Positions 17,500 through 26,986 are shown, counted from the stretch's first letter. The stretch: 33,898 nt of DNA from Deltaproteobacteria bacterium (GCA_016935935.1 JAFGPZ010000254.1:1-33898); one strand, 5' to 3'. Numbers and translations: made by a program. The notes: generated by a model not told the origin, from the letters alone.

Positions 17500-19050
17500 T
17501 TACTGCCCCGGAGGGGATTCGGAGATCTGCCTATCATCAAAACCCCTCTTAATCGTGGGGACCAGAGAGACGATAGATTGCGTCATCTTCCTGGCCCATA
17601 CAGCGCCTGATTTCCCTAACAGATACATATATACGAGAAACAGCGTTATCTCCAAAGAGCTGACTACTCCAAATGAAGTATACGGAGACAATTCAACGCT
17701 TCTCACAAGCACTACGATAAATGCTGAGATGCCACTATATAATACCGCTATGACAAGATCCTTAATCTTTAGTGAAATACTATAGTGTCTCACAAGACAA
17801 TACACGAGAGCAAAACCAAGCAGCACAAAACCAACACTACAAGCTACACACATCCAACTCAGGGATTTTATTCCGAAAACATAATAACCAACTGAGAATA
17901 GCAATAATGATATCGCTATAGCAGCTGCAACCAGATAAGTATTGATGGGTCGCGTACTCATGCCATCCGCCATATGTCTATTACCTACATATAGAATATA
18001 CCCAAACAACATCGGACTCATTAACCTAACACAGCCCGCCGCATTCGCATATTCACCGCCACCAAGCCACCATCGAATAATAAAGGGTGCAAGAACGGCA
18101 ACATGGAGCGCAACATAAAAAGCCAGGTTCATTGAGCATTGCAATGCATTATAAACTAAACCCGAAGATAATGGTTTTGTATCAATAGATTGCAAACGAC
18201 GCATTACGGGCAACAGAACTATTTCAAATGGTACTGTAATAATCCCTAAAGCACCGATCATATTCAAGCCAACAGATACGTATCCAACCGAATTATAATC
18301 ATATAGATGTGCAGCCAAAACCAACCAACAACTTATGAATGTCATGAACAAAAGATCCCCGGGAATACGATAGAAACAGTATCGCCAGATAGTCTTTAAG
18401 CCCGTAATAGAACCTCGAAAGCTTGCTTTTGATATCCACTTAACATAAATCTCAACAATTGGAACTATGAGAACCAAAAGACTGGCGGCTGCAATAACGA
18501 ACACTAATCTTCTAAGATCCACCTCTGGATATGCAAGGATAACTGCGAGAGGTATGAAACCAACTATAATCAATTTATATATATTGAGAGTCGTTATTTT
18601 AAAACTTCCCCGCTTCACCGCTATGACATACTGATAAAGCGCATCTACAACAATCATCGCAATGAGGGGCCCCAGCCAGCTACCTGCCTTTTTCTCTCCA
18701 AAGAACAAATTCAATGTCATCTCAGGAAATATTGCCAATAGCACTGTGATTATCAGTAGTACCGAAATAACGAGGATACTTGACGAAGATATTATCTCTG
18801 CTCCCTTTTTCTCTCCCTGTACTGGAGGCAAATAATATGAAAGGCCTATATACGTACCGAAAGTTGCCACTGGGCAGAACCACGCTGCGATCTTTCTAAT
18901 AAGAACATATCCGCCAAATATGGCGGGGGATACATTTCGCGCTAATAACGAATAGAACAATACTGTTGCCATCAGCTTAACAAGTTCAAAAGCAGCAGAT
19001 ACCAACATCGGCTTTGTCACTTTCATATCGATGTGCTGTTGAACAGTCAT
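17500..19050 (-). CDS. Polysaccharide transporter, Wzx-like, second of two
   Basis: This 516-residue polytopic protein has about 14 hydrophobic segments and a MOP-type N-terminus (VSAAFELVKLMATVLFYSLLARNVSPAIFGGYVLIRK). Its sequence shows no obvious close similarity to the adjacent flippase beyond the shared fold. The ATG at 19050 is taken from several weak candidates (TTG 19059, ATG 19026), none with a good ribosome binding site. A 87-bp gap separates it from the upstream membrane-protein gene, one of the larger gaps here. It may flip a different lipid-linked intermediate, such as a modified or accessory glycan, or it may be a redundant copy. The composition is A+T rich like its right-hand neighbours. 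Confidence 0.82.
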   Translation of the reverse strand: MTVQQHIDMKVTKPMLVSAAFELVKLMATVLFYSLLARNVSPAIFGGYVLIRKIAAWFCPVATFGTYIGLSYYLPPVQGEKKGAEIISSSSILVISVLLIITVLLAIFPEMTLNLFFGEKKAGSWLGPLIAMIVVDALYQYVIAVKRGSFKITTLNIYKLIIVGFIPLAVILAYPEVDLRRLVFVIAAASLLVLIVPIVEIYVKWISKASFRGSITGLKTIWRYCFYRIPGDLLFMTFISCWLVLAAHLYDYNSVGYVSVGLNMIGALGIITVPFEIVLLPVMRRLQSIDTKPLSSGLVYNALQCSMNLAFYVALHVAVLAPFIIRWWLGGGEYANAAGCVRLMSPMLFGYILYVGNRHMADGMSTRPINTYLVAAAIAISLLLFSVGYYVFGIKSLSWMCVACSVGFVLLGFALVYCLVRHYSISLKIKDLVIAVLYSGISAFIVVLVRSVELSPYTSFGVVSSLEITLFLVYMYLLGKSGAVWARKMTQSIVSLVPTIKRGFDDRQISESPPGQ

Positions 19051-19137
19051 AAGTATCAAGCCTGATTTAATAAAGCCTCACATGCAAAATCATAATTTAA
19101 CGAGGAAACATATGAAAGAAAGGTATGCATTGAAGTG
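19051..19137 (-). other. Intergenic gap with no identified element
   Basis: An A+T-rich 87-bp spacer before the second flippase. On the minus strand it contains a TATGAT hexamer that could serve as a -10 box, but there is no matching -35 at the right distance. No hairpin was seen. Confidence 0.25.
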
Positions 19138-20991
19138 TTAGAACAACCTTGAGTCATACACACTGAAATATCCGTCACCATACAACTTCGTGGAATCAAG
19201 CTTTTCATTGACACCAACGACTATATATCTACATCCAGACTTCTTCGCTAACGCCTTAAATTCCTTCCTACCCCACGACTCATACGCGCCATTCATCCTA
19301 TCGGACAATTCGATGCTATTGTGAATAGCGGAAATATTTGGCACATAATCACTTAACCTCTTCAACACTTCAGGCAATAGATACCCTGCATATACAGGAT
19401 ACCCTACGTCACTATATGCATAATAGTAAGCTCGCTCGGAAATACCACTCGAAATGCCTGCCGAGGGAGGAGCAATGAAACATTCATCACGCTCCATGTT
19501 ATTTCTAAGCCATAATTGCAGATTCCACGCAGATTTATAGTATTGCTGATCCTTCAATGAGTAGTACACACTTGAAAACAATGCTGTAATTGACACCATC
19601 AGAACTACGGCAGCATACTGAAACCATTGAAATCTCTTCTCACTTATATAAAGCGCAACAAATATCGCCATCAAAACAACAACGAAATACTTGATATTAA
19701 GATACCTGTTAATTGTGACGATGTCGTATTCATACACCCCATACAGCAAGACTAGAGTGCATACTGCAGCAACAGCAACCATAACATCTTTGCGCATATG
19801 CCGCGTATTAGAAAAATATAGCACGCCGGTCATTACATAGAGCATAGGTATAGATCCTGAAATTACCGCTGCCAATAACAACATATAGACAACATTATGA
19901 TAAACACTTTTTTCTCTCAGATTGTTTACGAATGATATCGTGGCGATGACAGATATTATAACAAAAAAACGCGTACTTCTGAACAAGGTCAACTTCATAA
20001 TACTCGCAACAGGATAAAACTCAGCAAATACAATACCAACAATACACATAACTACTATTCCAGCACTCAAGCCCAATAGCTTCCTGTTGATTATTCTGGA
20101 TCGATGTGGAAATTCTTTGGAAGAATAATACAAAGCTAGGATAAACAACAATACATATGGAAGAAATCTGGCATATTTACCCACTGCCCAATGCAAAGGC
20201 AATAAATGCTCAGACGACCGTACAATCATGAGCTGATACCAAGTACTTTTCAACATAGGGCTCACGCTAGAAGCAAGTAATTGACTAGAAAACATATATA
20301 TTACGAGCGGGAGTACAATAAGTGTGGCAATTACACTACCTTTTATCAACATCCTCCATTTTCTCTCCACTAACAACGATATACTAAGCATTATGAGCAC
20401 AAATACCGAGAATGAGGCATGTACGTTGAATGTTGCGCCCGCCAAAAAATATGCGACAAATATTCTACCGCGTAAATAGTAAGCAAGCGCAAACAACAAT
20501 AATCCCGTTGCCAACTGGTCTGGAAATGGGCCAACACCCAACGGGGCACTACCACCAAGAGCATGACTCCATTGCCATTGAAGTACCAGCGCAAAAACAG
20601 ATAAATATGATGCGGTAATATTCTTTGTTATGGCGTGTGCAAGATAGAACAGCCCGCATACGCATAAGCAATTAATGAAAATAAAACAGCCATATAATCC
20701 CCAATAAGGGTCAACTATCATTCCAATTAAACCTGAAACTATATAGTATAGCGAAAAGAGATGGATCTGATAGATCTGTTTCAATAGAAACGAATCCGGA
20801 TAAAGATTCGGATCACGAAACATATTCATGAATGTCAAAGTCTCGGAGTTGTCGATCTGACTGATCTCGAAATTCTGATACCAGACAAGACTCAAAACAA
20901 CTCCAAAAGCAATGAGCAATAACCAATGCTTCAACAGAAGCATATCACCTTGCGATAAACTATGCCGAACATCCGTGTTCATCATCACCAT
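19138..20991 (-). CDS. Large polytopic membrane protein of unknown function, GT-C-like
   Basis: This 617-residue protein has about 12 membrane helices over residues 20-470 and a soluble C-terminal tail of about 130 residues. An extracytoplasmic loop after the first helix carries acidic residues (NSETLTFMNMFRDPNLYPD), and GGSAPLGVGPFPDQLATGLLLF lies near residue 160. The tail has ERDECFIAPPSAGISS and GCRYIVVGVN. This plan resembles GT-C glycosyltransferases and DUF6798-type membrane proteins, which often sit in polysaccharide clusters. That is a resemblance from memory, not a confirmed hit. It could transfer a sugar from a polyprenyl-phosphate donor in the periplasm, which would suit the polyprenyl-phosphate-type GT2 at 28980. 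It is among the most A+T-rich genes here. Confidence 0.7.
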   Translation of the reverse strand: MVMMNTDVRHSLSQGDMLLLKHWLLLIAFGVVLSLVWYQNFEISQIDNSETLTFMNMFRDPNLYPDSFLLKQIYQIHLFSLYYIVSGLIGMIVDPYWGLYGCFIFINCLCVCGLFYLAHAITKNITASYLSVFALVLQWQWSHALGGSAPLGVGPFPDQLATGLLLFALAYYLRGRIFVAYFLAGATFNVHASFSVFVLIMLSISLLVERKWRMLIKGSVIATLIVLPLVIYMFSSQLLASSVSPMLKSTWYQLMIVRSSEHLLPLHWAVGKYARFLPYVLLFILALYYSSKEFPHRSRIINRKLLGLSAGIVVMCIVGIVFAEFYPVASIMKLTLFRSTRFFVIISVIATISFVNNLREKSVYHNVVYMLLLAAVISGSIPMLYVMTGVLYFSNTRHMRKDVMVAVAAVCTLVLLYGVYEYDIVTINRYLNIKYFVVVLMAIFVALYISEKRFQWFQYAAVVLMVSITALFSSVYYSLKDQQYYKSAWNLQLWLRNNMERDECFIAPPSAGISSGISERAYYYAYSDVGYPVYAGYLLPEVLKRLSDYVPNISAIHNSIELSDRMNGAYESWGRKEFKALAKKSGCRYIVVGVNEKLDSTKLYGDGYFSVYDSRLF

Positions 20992-21030
20992 CGACTCTTT
21001 GCTATTCGCTTAACTATGACACACATACGG

Positions 21031-22185
21031 TCACAGACATCCCCTACACCTGCTGCAGGCAGGAAATAATTTGTGGCGTTTCAAATCACCTCTGAATTTA
21101 CGCATTTTATTTCCATTCCATATCTCAGAGAAACACGATTCGTAGATATTTCCTAATGTAACATCGAAGCATCGTGTCATCGGAATCACGTCACCATTGG
21201 CAATGATCTCTGTAACATACCATGGAATCAGACATCTATTGTTCCAAACAATTTTCTCCGGGTTATGGTAGAATTGCCACAGCTCTTGCAAATTGAGATC
21301 TGGAGAAAACACTACTCGATTACCAAAATCTCTCTTTATCTTATTAATCTCTCTAAAGAGCACCCCAACATCGACCTTTGAGGGATCCGCCCCTCCTGCC
21401 ATACTTGTTGTGCTTGCACTGCCTACATATGAATAAAGCGAGTTATGTTTCTCTGCAATGTCATCGCTCACGTAGTTGAATTGGCTTACACTGATATAAT
21501 CTATTGATTCTAACTCGAGGGCACAGAACAATTCATAGAGATGACCATAGTTAAAATTGCTGATCGTAGAAGCAATATTCACTCTGGGATATTCCAGATT
21601 TTTCTTCTTCCTTAACCTTGTTAAAGCTCTTATCCCTACCAATGCCTGCTCAAATGCACCTTCTACACATCGTATACCATCATGAACTTCAGCGGGACCA
21701 TCCAATGAGATACATAACGATTTTAGTCCCGCATCAATAAGCTCCTCCGCTCTCTGTTCTAAAAGATAACCATTCGTAGTAATCAGCGTCTGCATATTAC
21801 AAACTGTTGCATAATTAATGACCTTTCCAATTGGCTTATATAGAAGAGGTTCAGTCGTCGTAATGGCCAAGAACGGATTAAATGATGATATTTCATCAAT
21901 AAGATCTTTAACTCGGTCATAATCAAGCTCAGTTCTTCGTGAACCTCCCGGGTTCAGATTCTTATAAAATGTTGATTGCTCATTCTGTTGGCCTATATCG
22001 CATGTCTTGCACTTAAAATTACAAACACTATTAACGGAAAGGAACACCGTAAGTGGATTGTAGCTATATCCATCACGTCTAAAAAAATAAGGAAGCAACT
22101 GGCGAAACATACGAAAAATGGTCGCGTTACTACCTGTTCCGGTATGTCTAAAAGAATCACGAATTATACGATATTTCTTAAACAT
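21031..22185 (-). CDS. Radical SAM protein with SPASM-like C-terminal cysteines
   Basis: This 384-residue protein has a CxxxCxxC cluster site at Cys55, Cys59 and Cys62 (VCNFKCKTCD) for the [4Fe-4S] that cleaves SAM. ITTTEPLLY follows in the position of the usual GGEP motif, then TLITTNGYLL and SLCISLDGPAEVHDGIR, the standard radical SAM strand motifs. The C-terminus has GNIYESCFSEIWN and a Cys-rich end (ACSRCRGC) suggesting an auxiliary cluster of SPASM type. Substrate unknown; in polysaccharide loci such proteins may modify sugars or lipid-linked intermediates. The ATG at 22185 is supported by GAGG seven bases upstream; it overlaps the preceding gene by eight bases. I see no small peptide gene nearby that would make it a RiPP maturase. 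Confidence 0.88.
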   Translation of the reverse strand: MFKKYRIIRDSFRHTGTGSNATIFRMFRQLLPYFFRRDGYSYNPLTVFLSVNSVCNFKCKTCDIGQQNEQSTFYKNLNPGGSRRTELDYDRVKDLIDEISSFNPFLAITTTEPLLYKPIGKVINYATVCNMQTLITTNGYLLEQRAEELIDAGLKSLCISLDGPAEVHDGIRCVEGAFEQALVGIRALTRLRKKKNLEYPRVNIASTISNFNYGHLYELFCALELESIDYISVSQFNYVSDDIAEKHNSLYSYVGSASTTSMAGGADPSKVDVGVLFREINKIKRDFGNRVVFSPDLNLQELWQFYHNPEKIVWNNRCLIPWYVTEIIANGDVIPMTRCFDVTLGNIYESCFSEIWNGNKMRKFRGDLKRHKLFPACSRCRGCL

Positions 22186-23854
22186 CTTTAACCTCAATAT
22201 TCATTTTTCTTTGAAAGGTTCCATTTCTTATAGCAAAAGACTTCAATGGGTAATTGTTAATCGTCCAGCCAGAGAAGTCCTCACTCAAATGTGATACCAC
22301 ACTATGAAACGGCACTATATTTCTCGCGTCATGTATCGTGATATCTACACCACTAATGCCTGATATGGAATCGTTCACCTGAACCATAGTATCATCAAAT
22401 GTAATCGAACGCGTGTGGAGCATCTTTGACTTACCGCCACATTTATTTGTATATCTTACAAGCCTTTTTTTGAACAACTCGGATAGGAAAGGAATTCTTA
22501 ATATACTCAATGTCAGACATCGTATAATTAAATTTACCAGCGGCGTAATGGAAAGTGATTTAACCCCTTCCAACTGCTTCTTAACGCACAAGACATTTCC
22601 ATTCTTTTCAAAAAAAAGATTACCGTTTATACCATTTGTTGAATACCATTTTCCAGTGTGTACCCGAATCGCATAGCCATATACGCCGTGACGGATTTTG
22701 GCCATTTTATCCCAGACAAGAACACACCCTCCTCTTCGTAAAGATGTTATACTATAATATTGCCGATTCCCTTTCACATAATAACCGCCTCGCTTAAAGA
22801 AGCGCTCTACTGAATCTAGCTGATACGGCAGTTCTGTTTCCTCAGACTCCTCATCTTGTGCCGCCTTTGACTGTTGATCCACAATGTTGATTAAGTAGCG
22901 AATCTTATTGTCTACATCAAGATTCAATACCCATTTTGAAGACTTAGAATAGCATCTTTCCATGCTACGCGCATTCGGATTACGCGACGCAAGGTAAGAA
23001 ATGCCTGCGGGATAAAAAATAATATTATTTCGCCGTGTATAATTCCCTCCAATAGTCCCGTCAGGATGACACAGATATCTCAAAAACTGATCGATACACA
23101 ATTCACATCTCTCCAATACACGTACATCTCCACTCTTTATTGCATATTGCGTCAGATGCCAGAGCGTCTGCGTCTCGTAAGCAGGATCAGGTTGCCCATA
23201 TTCAGCAAACCATCCTTCCTCGTCCTGCATTGAGAGCGCCCTCTGAAGAAAATACTCACCCCGAACTTCGAACCTCGCATCGTCGAGCAATATATTTAAC
23301 AACGAACAAACATGGGCACAAAGCGCTATATGATTGCAGATATTGCCATAGCGCTCATCATTCACCAGAATAAACTCTCCCGCTTTCTCAAACATCGACT
23401 CGATCTGAGCTCTATCGGCATCGCAAAGAGTTTCTCTGCAAAGCGCATACGCCTTTAATGGCCCCAAAATCGCATATGCCGTGGTCCCCACATTGTTTTC
23501 ATTCGGGTAAACCTGATCGAAGGCGCCATTCTTTCGTTGGCATCTGCGCAAGAAAAGCAGTCCGCTTCTGATCACTTCAGATATTATTTCACCGATCGGG
23601 CCTAGTCGCATGACATCTGTGGAAGCAAGATATGCCAACGGATAAATGGCATTCTGGCGCGTACTATTCGGCATATCCTTCGACTTCCAAGCCCAGTAAT
23701 CCCTATCAAAACACCCATACGTTCGCGAAGTAGGATCCTTATCCTGCAGATTCACTAGTGACTGAGTACTATCGACCAGCAACTGGATATCATCCTGCTT
23801 CACGGCATCACATCCATTGTGGCCATACTCATGCATAGACTGATCGATAACCAT
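22178..23854 (-). CDS. Unidentified protein, alpha/alpha-toroid-like N-terminus with beta-rich C-terminus
   Basis: This 558-residue soluble protein I do not recognise. Residues 1-300 look helical and repeat-like, with blocks reminiscent of alpha/alpha-toroid enzymes: FDRDYWAWK (49-57), QRKNGAFDQVYPNE (106-119), NICNHIALCAH (171-181) and EEGWFAEYGQPDPAYETQTL (212-231). Residues about 310-558 look beta-rich (GGYYVKGNRQYYSITSLRRG, SEDFSGW near the end). Together this recalls the toroid plus beta-sandwich plan of heparinase and alginate-lyase-like proteins. No signal peptide is visible, so it would act in the cytoplasm, which is odd for a lyase. The start is uncertain (ATG 23854, ATG 23836 or GTG 23869). 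It overlaps the formyltransferase upstream and the radical SAM gene downstream, making a tightly coupled trio. Confidence 0.75.
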   Translation of the reverse strand: MVIDQSMHEYGHNGCDAVKQDDIQLLVDSTQSLVNLQDKDPTSRTYGCFDRDYWAWKSKDMPNSTRQNAIYPLAYLASTDVMRLGPIGEIISEVIRSGLLFLRRCQRKNGAFDQVYPNENNVGTTAYAILGPLKAYALCRETLCDADRAQIESMFEKAGEFILVNDERYGNICNHIALCAHVCSLLNILLDDARFEVRGEYFLQRALSMQDEEGWFAEYGQPDPAYETQTLWHLTQYAIKSGDVRVLERCELCIDQFLRYLCHPDGTIGGNYTRRNNIIFYPAGISYLASRNPNARSMERCYSKSSKWVLNLDVDNKIRYLINIVDQQSKAAQDEESEETELPYQLDSVERFFKRGGYYVKGNRQYYSITSLRRGGCVLVWDKMAKIRHGVYGYAIRVHTGKWYSTNGINGNLFFEKNGNVLCVKKQLEGVKSLSITPLVNLIIRCLTLSILRIPFLSELFKKRLVRYTNKCGGKSKMLHTRSITFDDTMVQVNDSISGISGVDITIHDARNIVPFHSVVSHLSEDFSGWTINNYPLKSFAIRNGTFQRKMNIEVKDV

Positions 23855-24590
23855 AATAGGTCGCCGCACTTGCGTCCTGCGGACGCGCGTTTACACAACC
23901 CTTATCGATGGACTCCAAAACTTCCAATAAGAGCTTCGCTCCAAGAGCATCGGTGATCCTGATGATATCTCGCTCTTTATGAGATGGGTTCAGCGTAAAC
24001 TGCTCTTGGGCAATTACATCTCCTCCATCAATATCCGCTGTCAGATAGTGCACGCTCACTCCTGCAATCTCCTCCTTATTTTTCAGCTGCCAATATATCG
24101 GATCAGGACCTCTATATTTTGGCAACAACGAAGGATGAATGTTTATTGCCACCATGCGTGGCAATTCAAGCCATCGTTGATTAAGGACTAAATTTGTACC
24201 TGCTGTGATCACGACATCAGGTGCAAATGCTTTAACGATGGCAAGAGCATGTTCGTCGTTAACCCCATTTGGAACAATATAATTCCAGGACTGATATGAA
24301 AGACACTCAAGCACTGAATTAAAATGATCTTCAGGTATTTTCATAAATCCACGAGCAAAGCGAAACACAAAGGCCATCGTCCGCACTGAAAGTACTCTAT
24401 AGCAAAGTGACACAAAACCACAGAAACCATAGCGACGCAGCAATGCAAATACAGTCTCTCGGAATGACTTATTGCCATAGCGAATTTTAGGCAGAACAAC
24501 CAAAATCTCACAGTTCGTCACAGAGCGGAGCGCCTTCAAGCAGGCGGCACCTCTAGAACTGTAAACATTTGAAATCAGAACAAGCTTCAT
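23829..24590 (-). CDS. Formyltransferase-family enzyme, probable sugar N-formyltransferase
   Basis: This 253-residue protein has the catalytic core of 10-formyl-THF-dependent formyltransferases: Asn150 and His152 in AINIHPSLLPKYRGPDPIYW, and Asp188 in DIDGGDV, matching the N-H-D triad of methionyl-tRNA formyltransferase. It is single-domain and shorter than Fmt, so a sugar role such as VioF/WlaRD-like formylation of a 4-amino-6-deoxy sugar is more likely than translation initiation. The 4,6-dehydratase and DegT aminotransferase in the same cluster could make the amino-sugar substrate; that link is inference. The ATG follows immediately on the TAA of the acyltransferase gene (TAAATG). Confidence 0.87.
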   Translation of the reverse strand: MKLVLISNVYSSRGAACLKALRSVTNCEILVVLPKIRYGNKSFRETVFALLRRYGFCGFVSLCYRVLSVRTMAFVFRFARGFMKIPEDHFNSVLECLSYQSWNYIVPNGVNDEHALAIVKAFAPDVVITAGTNLVLNQRWLELPRMVAINIHPSLLPKYRGPDPIYWQLKNKEEIAGVSVHYLTADIDGGDVIAQEQFTLNPSHKERDIIRITDALGAKLLLEVLESIDKGCVNARPQDASAATYYGYRSVYA

Positions 24591-25628
24591 TTAATCAGCC
24601 AGAAGACGTGGAATCCATGAGGTCCTGCGAAACAGAGACATTGGAAGGTTTCGTATTATAATTCGACCCACGCGTGTCATGGGATTTTCCATATCCTGCC
24701 AAGAACGCTCATATTTTCCCATAAAGAACTGTGATACAGGTTCAACTCGTGCACCCCATTTATTTTTGAACGAGATTAGATTTTGCTGTGATGGATGATC
24801 TGCACCCAGATCCATTAGACGCATCTTGCTACATATCGCCCTCTGTATGGCTTCATAAAATAGTCTGTCATTTGGTCGGCAGTGTAAACTATGCTTGTCA
24901 GATGCACCATACGCAAACGTCATCTTATCACGATACATAAACAACAGCATGCCCGCAATAACACTCCGTTCTTTTCGTGCAAGCAGGAGAAATGCAAACC
25001 TTCGTGGAACCATAGCATTCTTAATCGAATCAAATAATTTATACTCGAAGGGGGGAATACCAAGACGCTTTCTCGTTCTTAGAAAAATTAAATAGAATTC
25101 ACGCCACTCTTCATCCGAAGCTGCTTCTGATACTATAACATTCATTTTCATAGATTTCTTAATGGCACGCCATACAGCCTTACCTCTCAATATATTATCA
25201 TAGTCCGATTTATTGGCCGGGATATCTATGACTGATCTTAGGTGTGTTTTTCTTATACAACCCTCTTCATATACACTCTTCGGAAAATATTGGGATTTCA
25301 ATATTATTTGATATTCAGACTGAAGACTATCAAGATACGATTTAATTGCCCTCTCGGACTCACGAGTCTCAGCAAGTATGCCACCATAATCCCTCAATGG
25401 CATACTTATCAAAAAACGTTTTCTAAAACGTGGAACTATAAAAGCAGGTAACACCCCCAATATTCGCCCGTTTTGTCTTGCTACCATATAGTATGGTTGA
25501 TAACCAAAGGTCCTTTCAATTACCGCTTTCCACTCAATCGTATGATATACAGTTGAATTTGGATGACCCAAGACAAAATGAGTCCAGGAAGAATATTGTT
25601 TTTCAGCGTCTATCACAGCTACTTCCAT
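24591..25628 (-). CDS. FemAB/GNAT-like acyltransferase
   Basis: This 345-residue protein fits the FemAB-like tandem GNAT architecture. WTHFVLGHPNSTVYHTIEW and YQPYYMVARQNGRILGVLPAF appear in the first GNAT fold. In the second are LLARKERSVIAGMLLFMYRDKMTFAYGAS, NDRLFYEAIQRAI and GADHPSQQNLISFKNKWGA. Relatives transfer amino acids from aminoacyl-tRNA in peptidoglycan bridge formation, or acyl groups in exopolysaccharide clusters, where such genes accompany deacetylase and asparagine-synthase-like genes as here. The acceptor may be the polysaccharide. It is cytoplasmic by sequence, with no signal peptide. It starts 35 bp after the deacetylase-like gene. Confidence 0.83.
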   Translation of the reverse strand: MEVAVIDAEKQYSSWTHFVLGHPNSTVYHTIEWKAVIERTFGYQPYYMVARQNGRILGVLPAFIVPRFRKRFLISMPLRDYGGILAETRESERAIKSYLDSLQSEYQIILKSQYFPKSVYEEGCIRKTHLRSVIDIPANKSDYDNILRGKAVWRAIKKSMKMNVIVSEAASDEEWREFYLIFLRTRKRLGIPPFEYKLFDSIKNAMVPRRFAFLLLARKERSVIAGMLLFMYRDKMTFAYGASDKHSLHCRPNDRLFYEAIQRAICSKMRLMDLGADHPSQQNLISFKNKWGARVEPVSQFFMGKYERSWQDMENPMTRVGRIIIRNLPMSLFRRTSWIPRLLAD

Positions 25629-25663
25629 ATCTAAAACCTCAAGTATATCTATTGAATCTCGGG

Positions 25664-26986
25664 TTAATGGAAAAAATTATGACCTAATTTGAGCAATTGT
25701 TTGAATCCAACCGACCAACCATAATCATCGCTTAATGTATGCTGATGCCATATTATACTTGCCTCACCGCAAACTGCCTTAATTTCCTCAATCCACTTCT
25801 CGATCTCAACGATACACGCTTGATCATCAAGATTACAATAGTCATATAAATGTGAATCCATCAGCACAGTCGGCATGATTCTAATGTCAAGTTCACCATT
25901 AACGCTTTTGCTCCAGGGATGAACAGAAAGAGCTGCACCATTACGAAAACCTGGACGATTATTGAAACCAAGAGTCATATCACACGCAATACCTGCTTCA
26001 TTAAGAGAGAGCCACGTATGCTCCCACGAGAAACGCAGCCAGTGAATTCGCGCAAATTCCAAGTCTGTATTTAAAATATCCTCAATTGCGTTTTTTTCAC
26101 TTTTTAAAAGCGCTGAATTATTATAATTCATACACGAATGATGCACTCCTACAATCCACCCGCCCTCCATAAGTTGTTTCGCCATCTTTTGAACCCGTTC
26201 CTCCCTCACTGAGTATCCAGGATCAAGCAGAAGCGCCCTCGGATGACGCATAATTCCCGTGCAACCACTATAAAAATTGAATATGCTTTTAACGCCGTAC
26301 TGTTCCTCAAGTTTCAGAATCTCATCAAAACACCAATAGTCATCGTTGCTGGTAAAAAAACTCAGCGCCTTACCAAATTTTTTAAGACCTCTGAGGGGCC
26401 TACCCGTAATAATAGATTTACCTGCATTATAGGCATGAAACACAGCCTGCTTACATCGAATCGCAAAAGTTTTTCGTATAGCATCAACATCATGAGTAAG
26501 CACAATTTTAGTACTAGGCAATGGGCCAAACAGATCGTCTTCACTCGCATCGTTTATTCTAGCCGCCCAGCGTCTTAGAAACAGTGCAATCCTATTGACC
26601 CAAGCTCGCTCCCACATACATGGATTCCACCTCTTGAGACGAAATGAATATGAATGAATAGGTCCGTGTTTTTGCTCAAAAAACCGTTCGGCAACACCAT
26701 CCAAGTACCATATAATCGCCGCAATCCAATCGGTCCGCATCCATTCTGGGTCATTGCCATCTAAAACAGCAGCTTTTGGAATGAGAAGGTAACCGTCTGG
26801 CGCCAGATCTTCAGCCCATTCAGGTATTGCAATTTCAATCAACTTTGGTGCTTTTGCATCTTCAGTAAACAAGTCAACTGAAGGGATTGCCAATTTTTCA
26901 ATAAGCTTCTGACCTTTACTCCAATAGCGATTGAGTGATTCTACTGCCCATTTTCTTTGATTCCTATCAATCAGATATTGCATCAT
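25664..26986 (-). CDS. Polysaccharide deacetylase-like (NodB-homology) protein
   Basis: This 440-residue protein carries a NodB-like domain in its C-terminal two thirds. IVLTHDVDAIRK takes the place of the TFDDG metal/base motif, YGVKSIFNFY follows, and GWIVGVHHSCMNYNN corresponds to the His-x(3)-His motif region. Further on are RIHWLRFSWEHTW and a late MPTVLMDSHLYD block, with IIWHQHTLSDDYGW near the end. The N-terminal 130 residues are not recognised. No signal peptide is seen, so it may act on a cytoplasmic lipid-linked or nucleotide-sugar substrate, removing an N-acetyl group. Its start overlaps the asparagine-synthase stop (ATGA), giving coupling. Confidence 0.83.
   Translation of the reverse strand: MMQYLIDRNQRKWAVESLNRYWSKGQKLIEKLAIPSVDLFTEDAKAPKLIEIAIPEWAEDLAPDGYLLIPKAAVLDGNDPEWMRTDWIAAIIWYLDGVAERFFEQKHGPIHSYSFRLKRWNPCMWERAWVNRIALFLRRWAARINDASEDDLFGPLPSTKIVLTHDVDAIRKTFAIRCKQAVFHAYNAGKSIITGRPLRGLKKFGKALSFFTSNDDYWCFDEILKLEEQYGVKSIFNFYSGCTGIMRHPRALLLDPGYSVREERVQKMAKQLMEGGWIVGVHHSCMNYNNSALLKSEKNAIEDILNTDLEFARIHWLRFSWEHTWLSLNEAGIACDMTLGFNNRPGFRNGAALSVHPWSKSVNGELDIRIMPTVLMDSHLYDYCNLDDQACIVEIEKWIEEIKAVCGEASIIWHQHTLSDDYGWSVGFKQLLKLGHNFFH

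Noticed and set aside
19051..19137. Promoter with a TATGAT -10 box
   Set aside because: No acceptable -35 element 16-18 bp upstream; an A+T-rich gap will contain such hexamers by chance.
21031..22185. Radical SAM gene as a RiPP maturase
   Set aside because: No short precursor-peptide ORF with a ribosome binding site was found beside it, and the context is polysaccharide synthesis.
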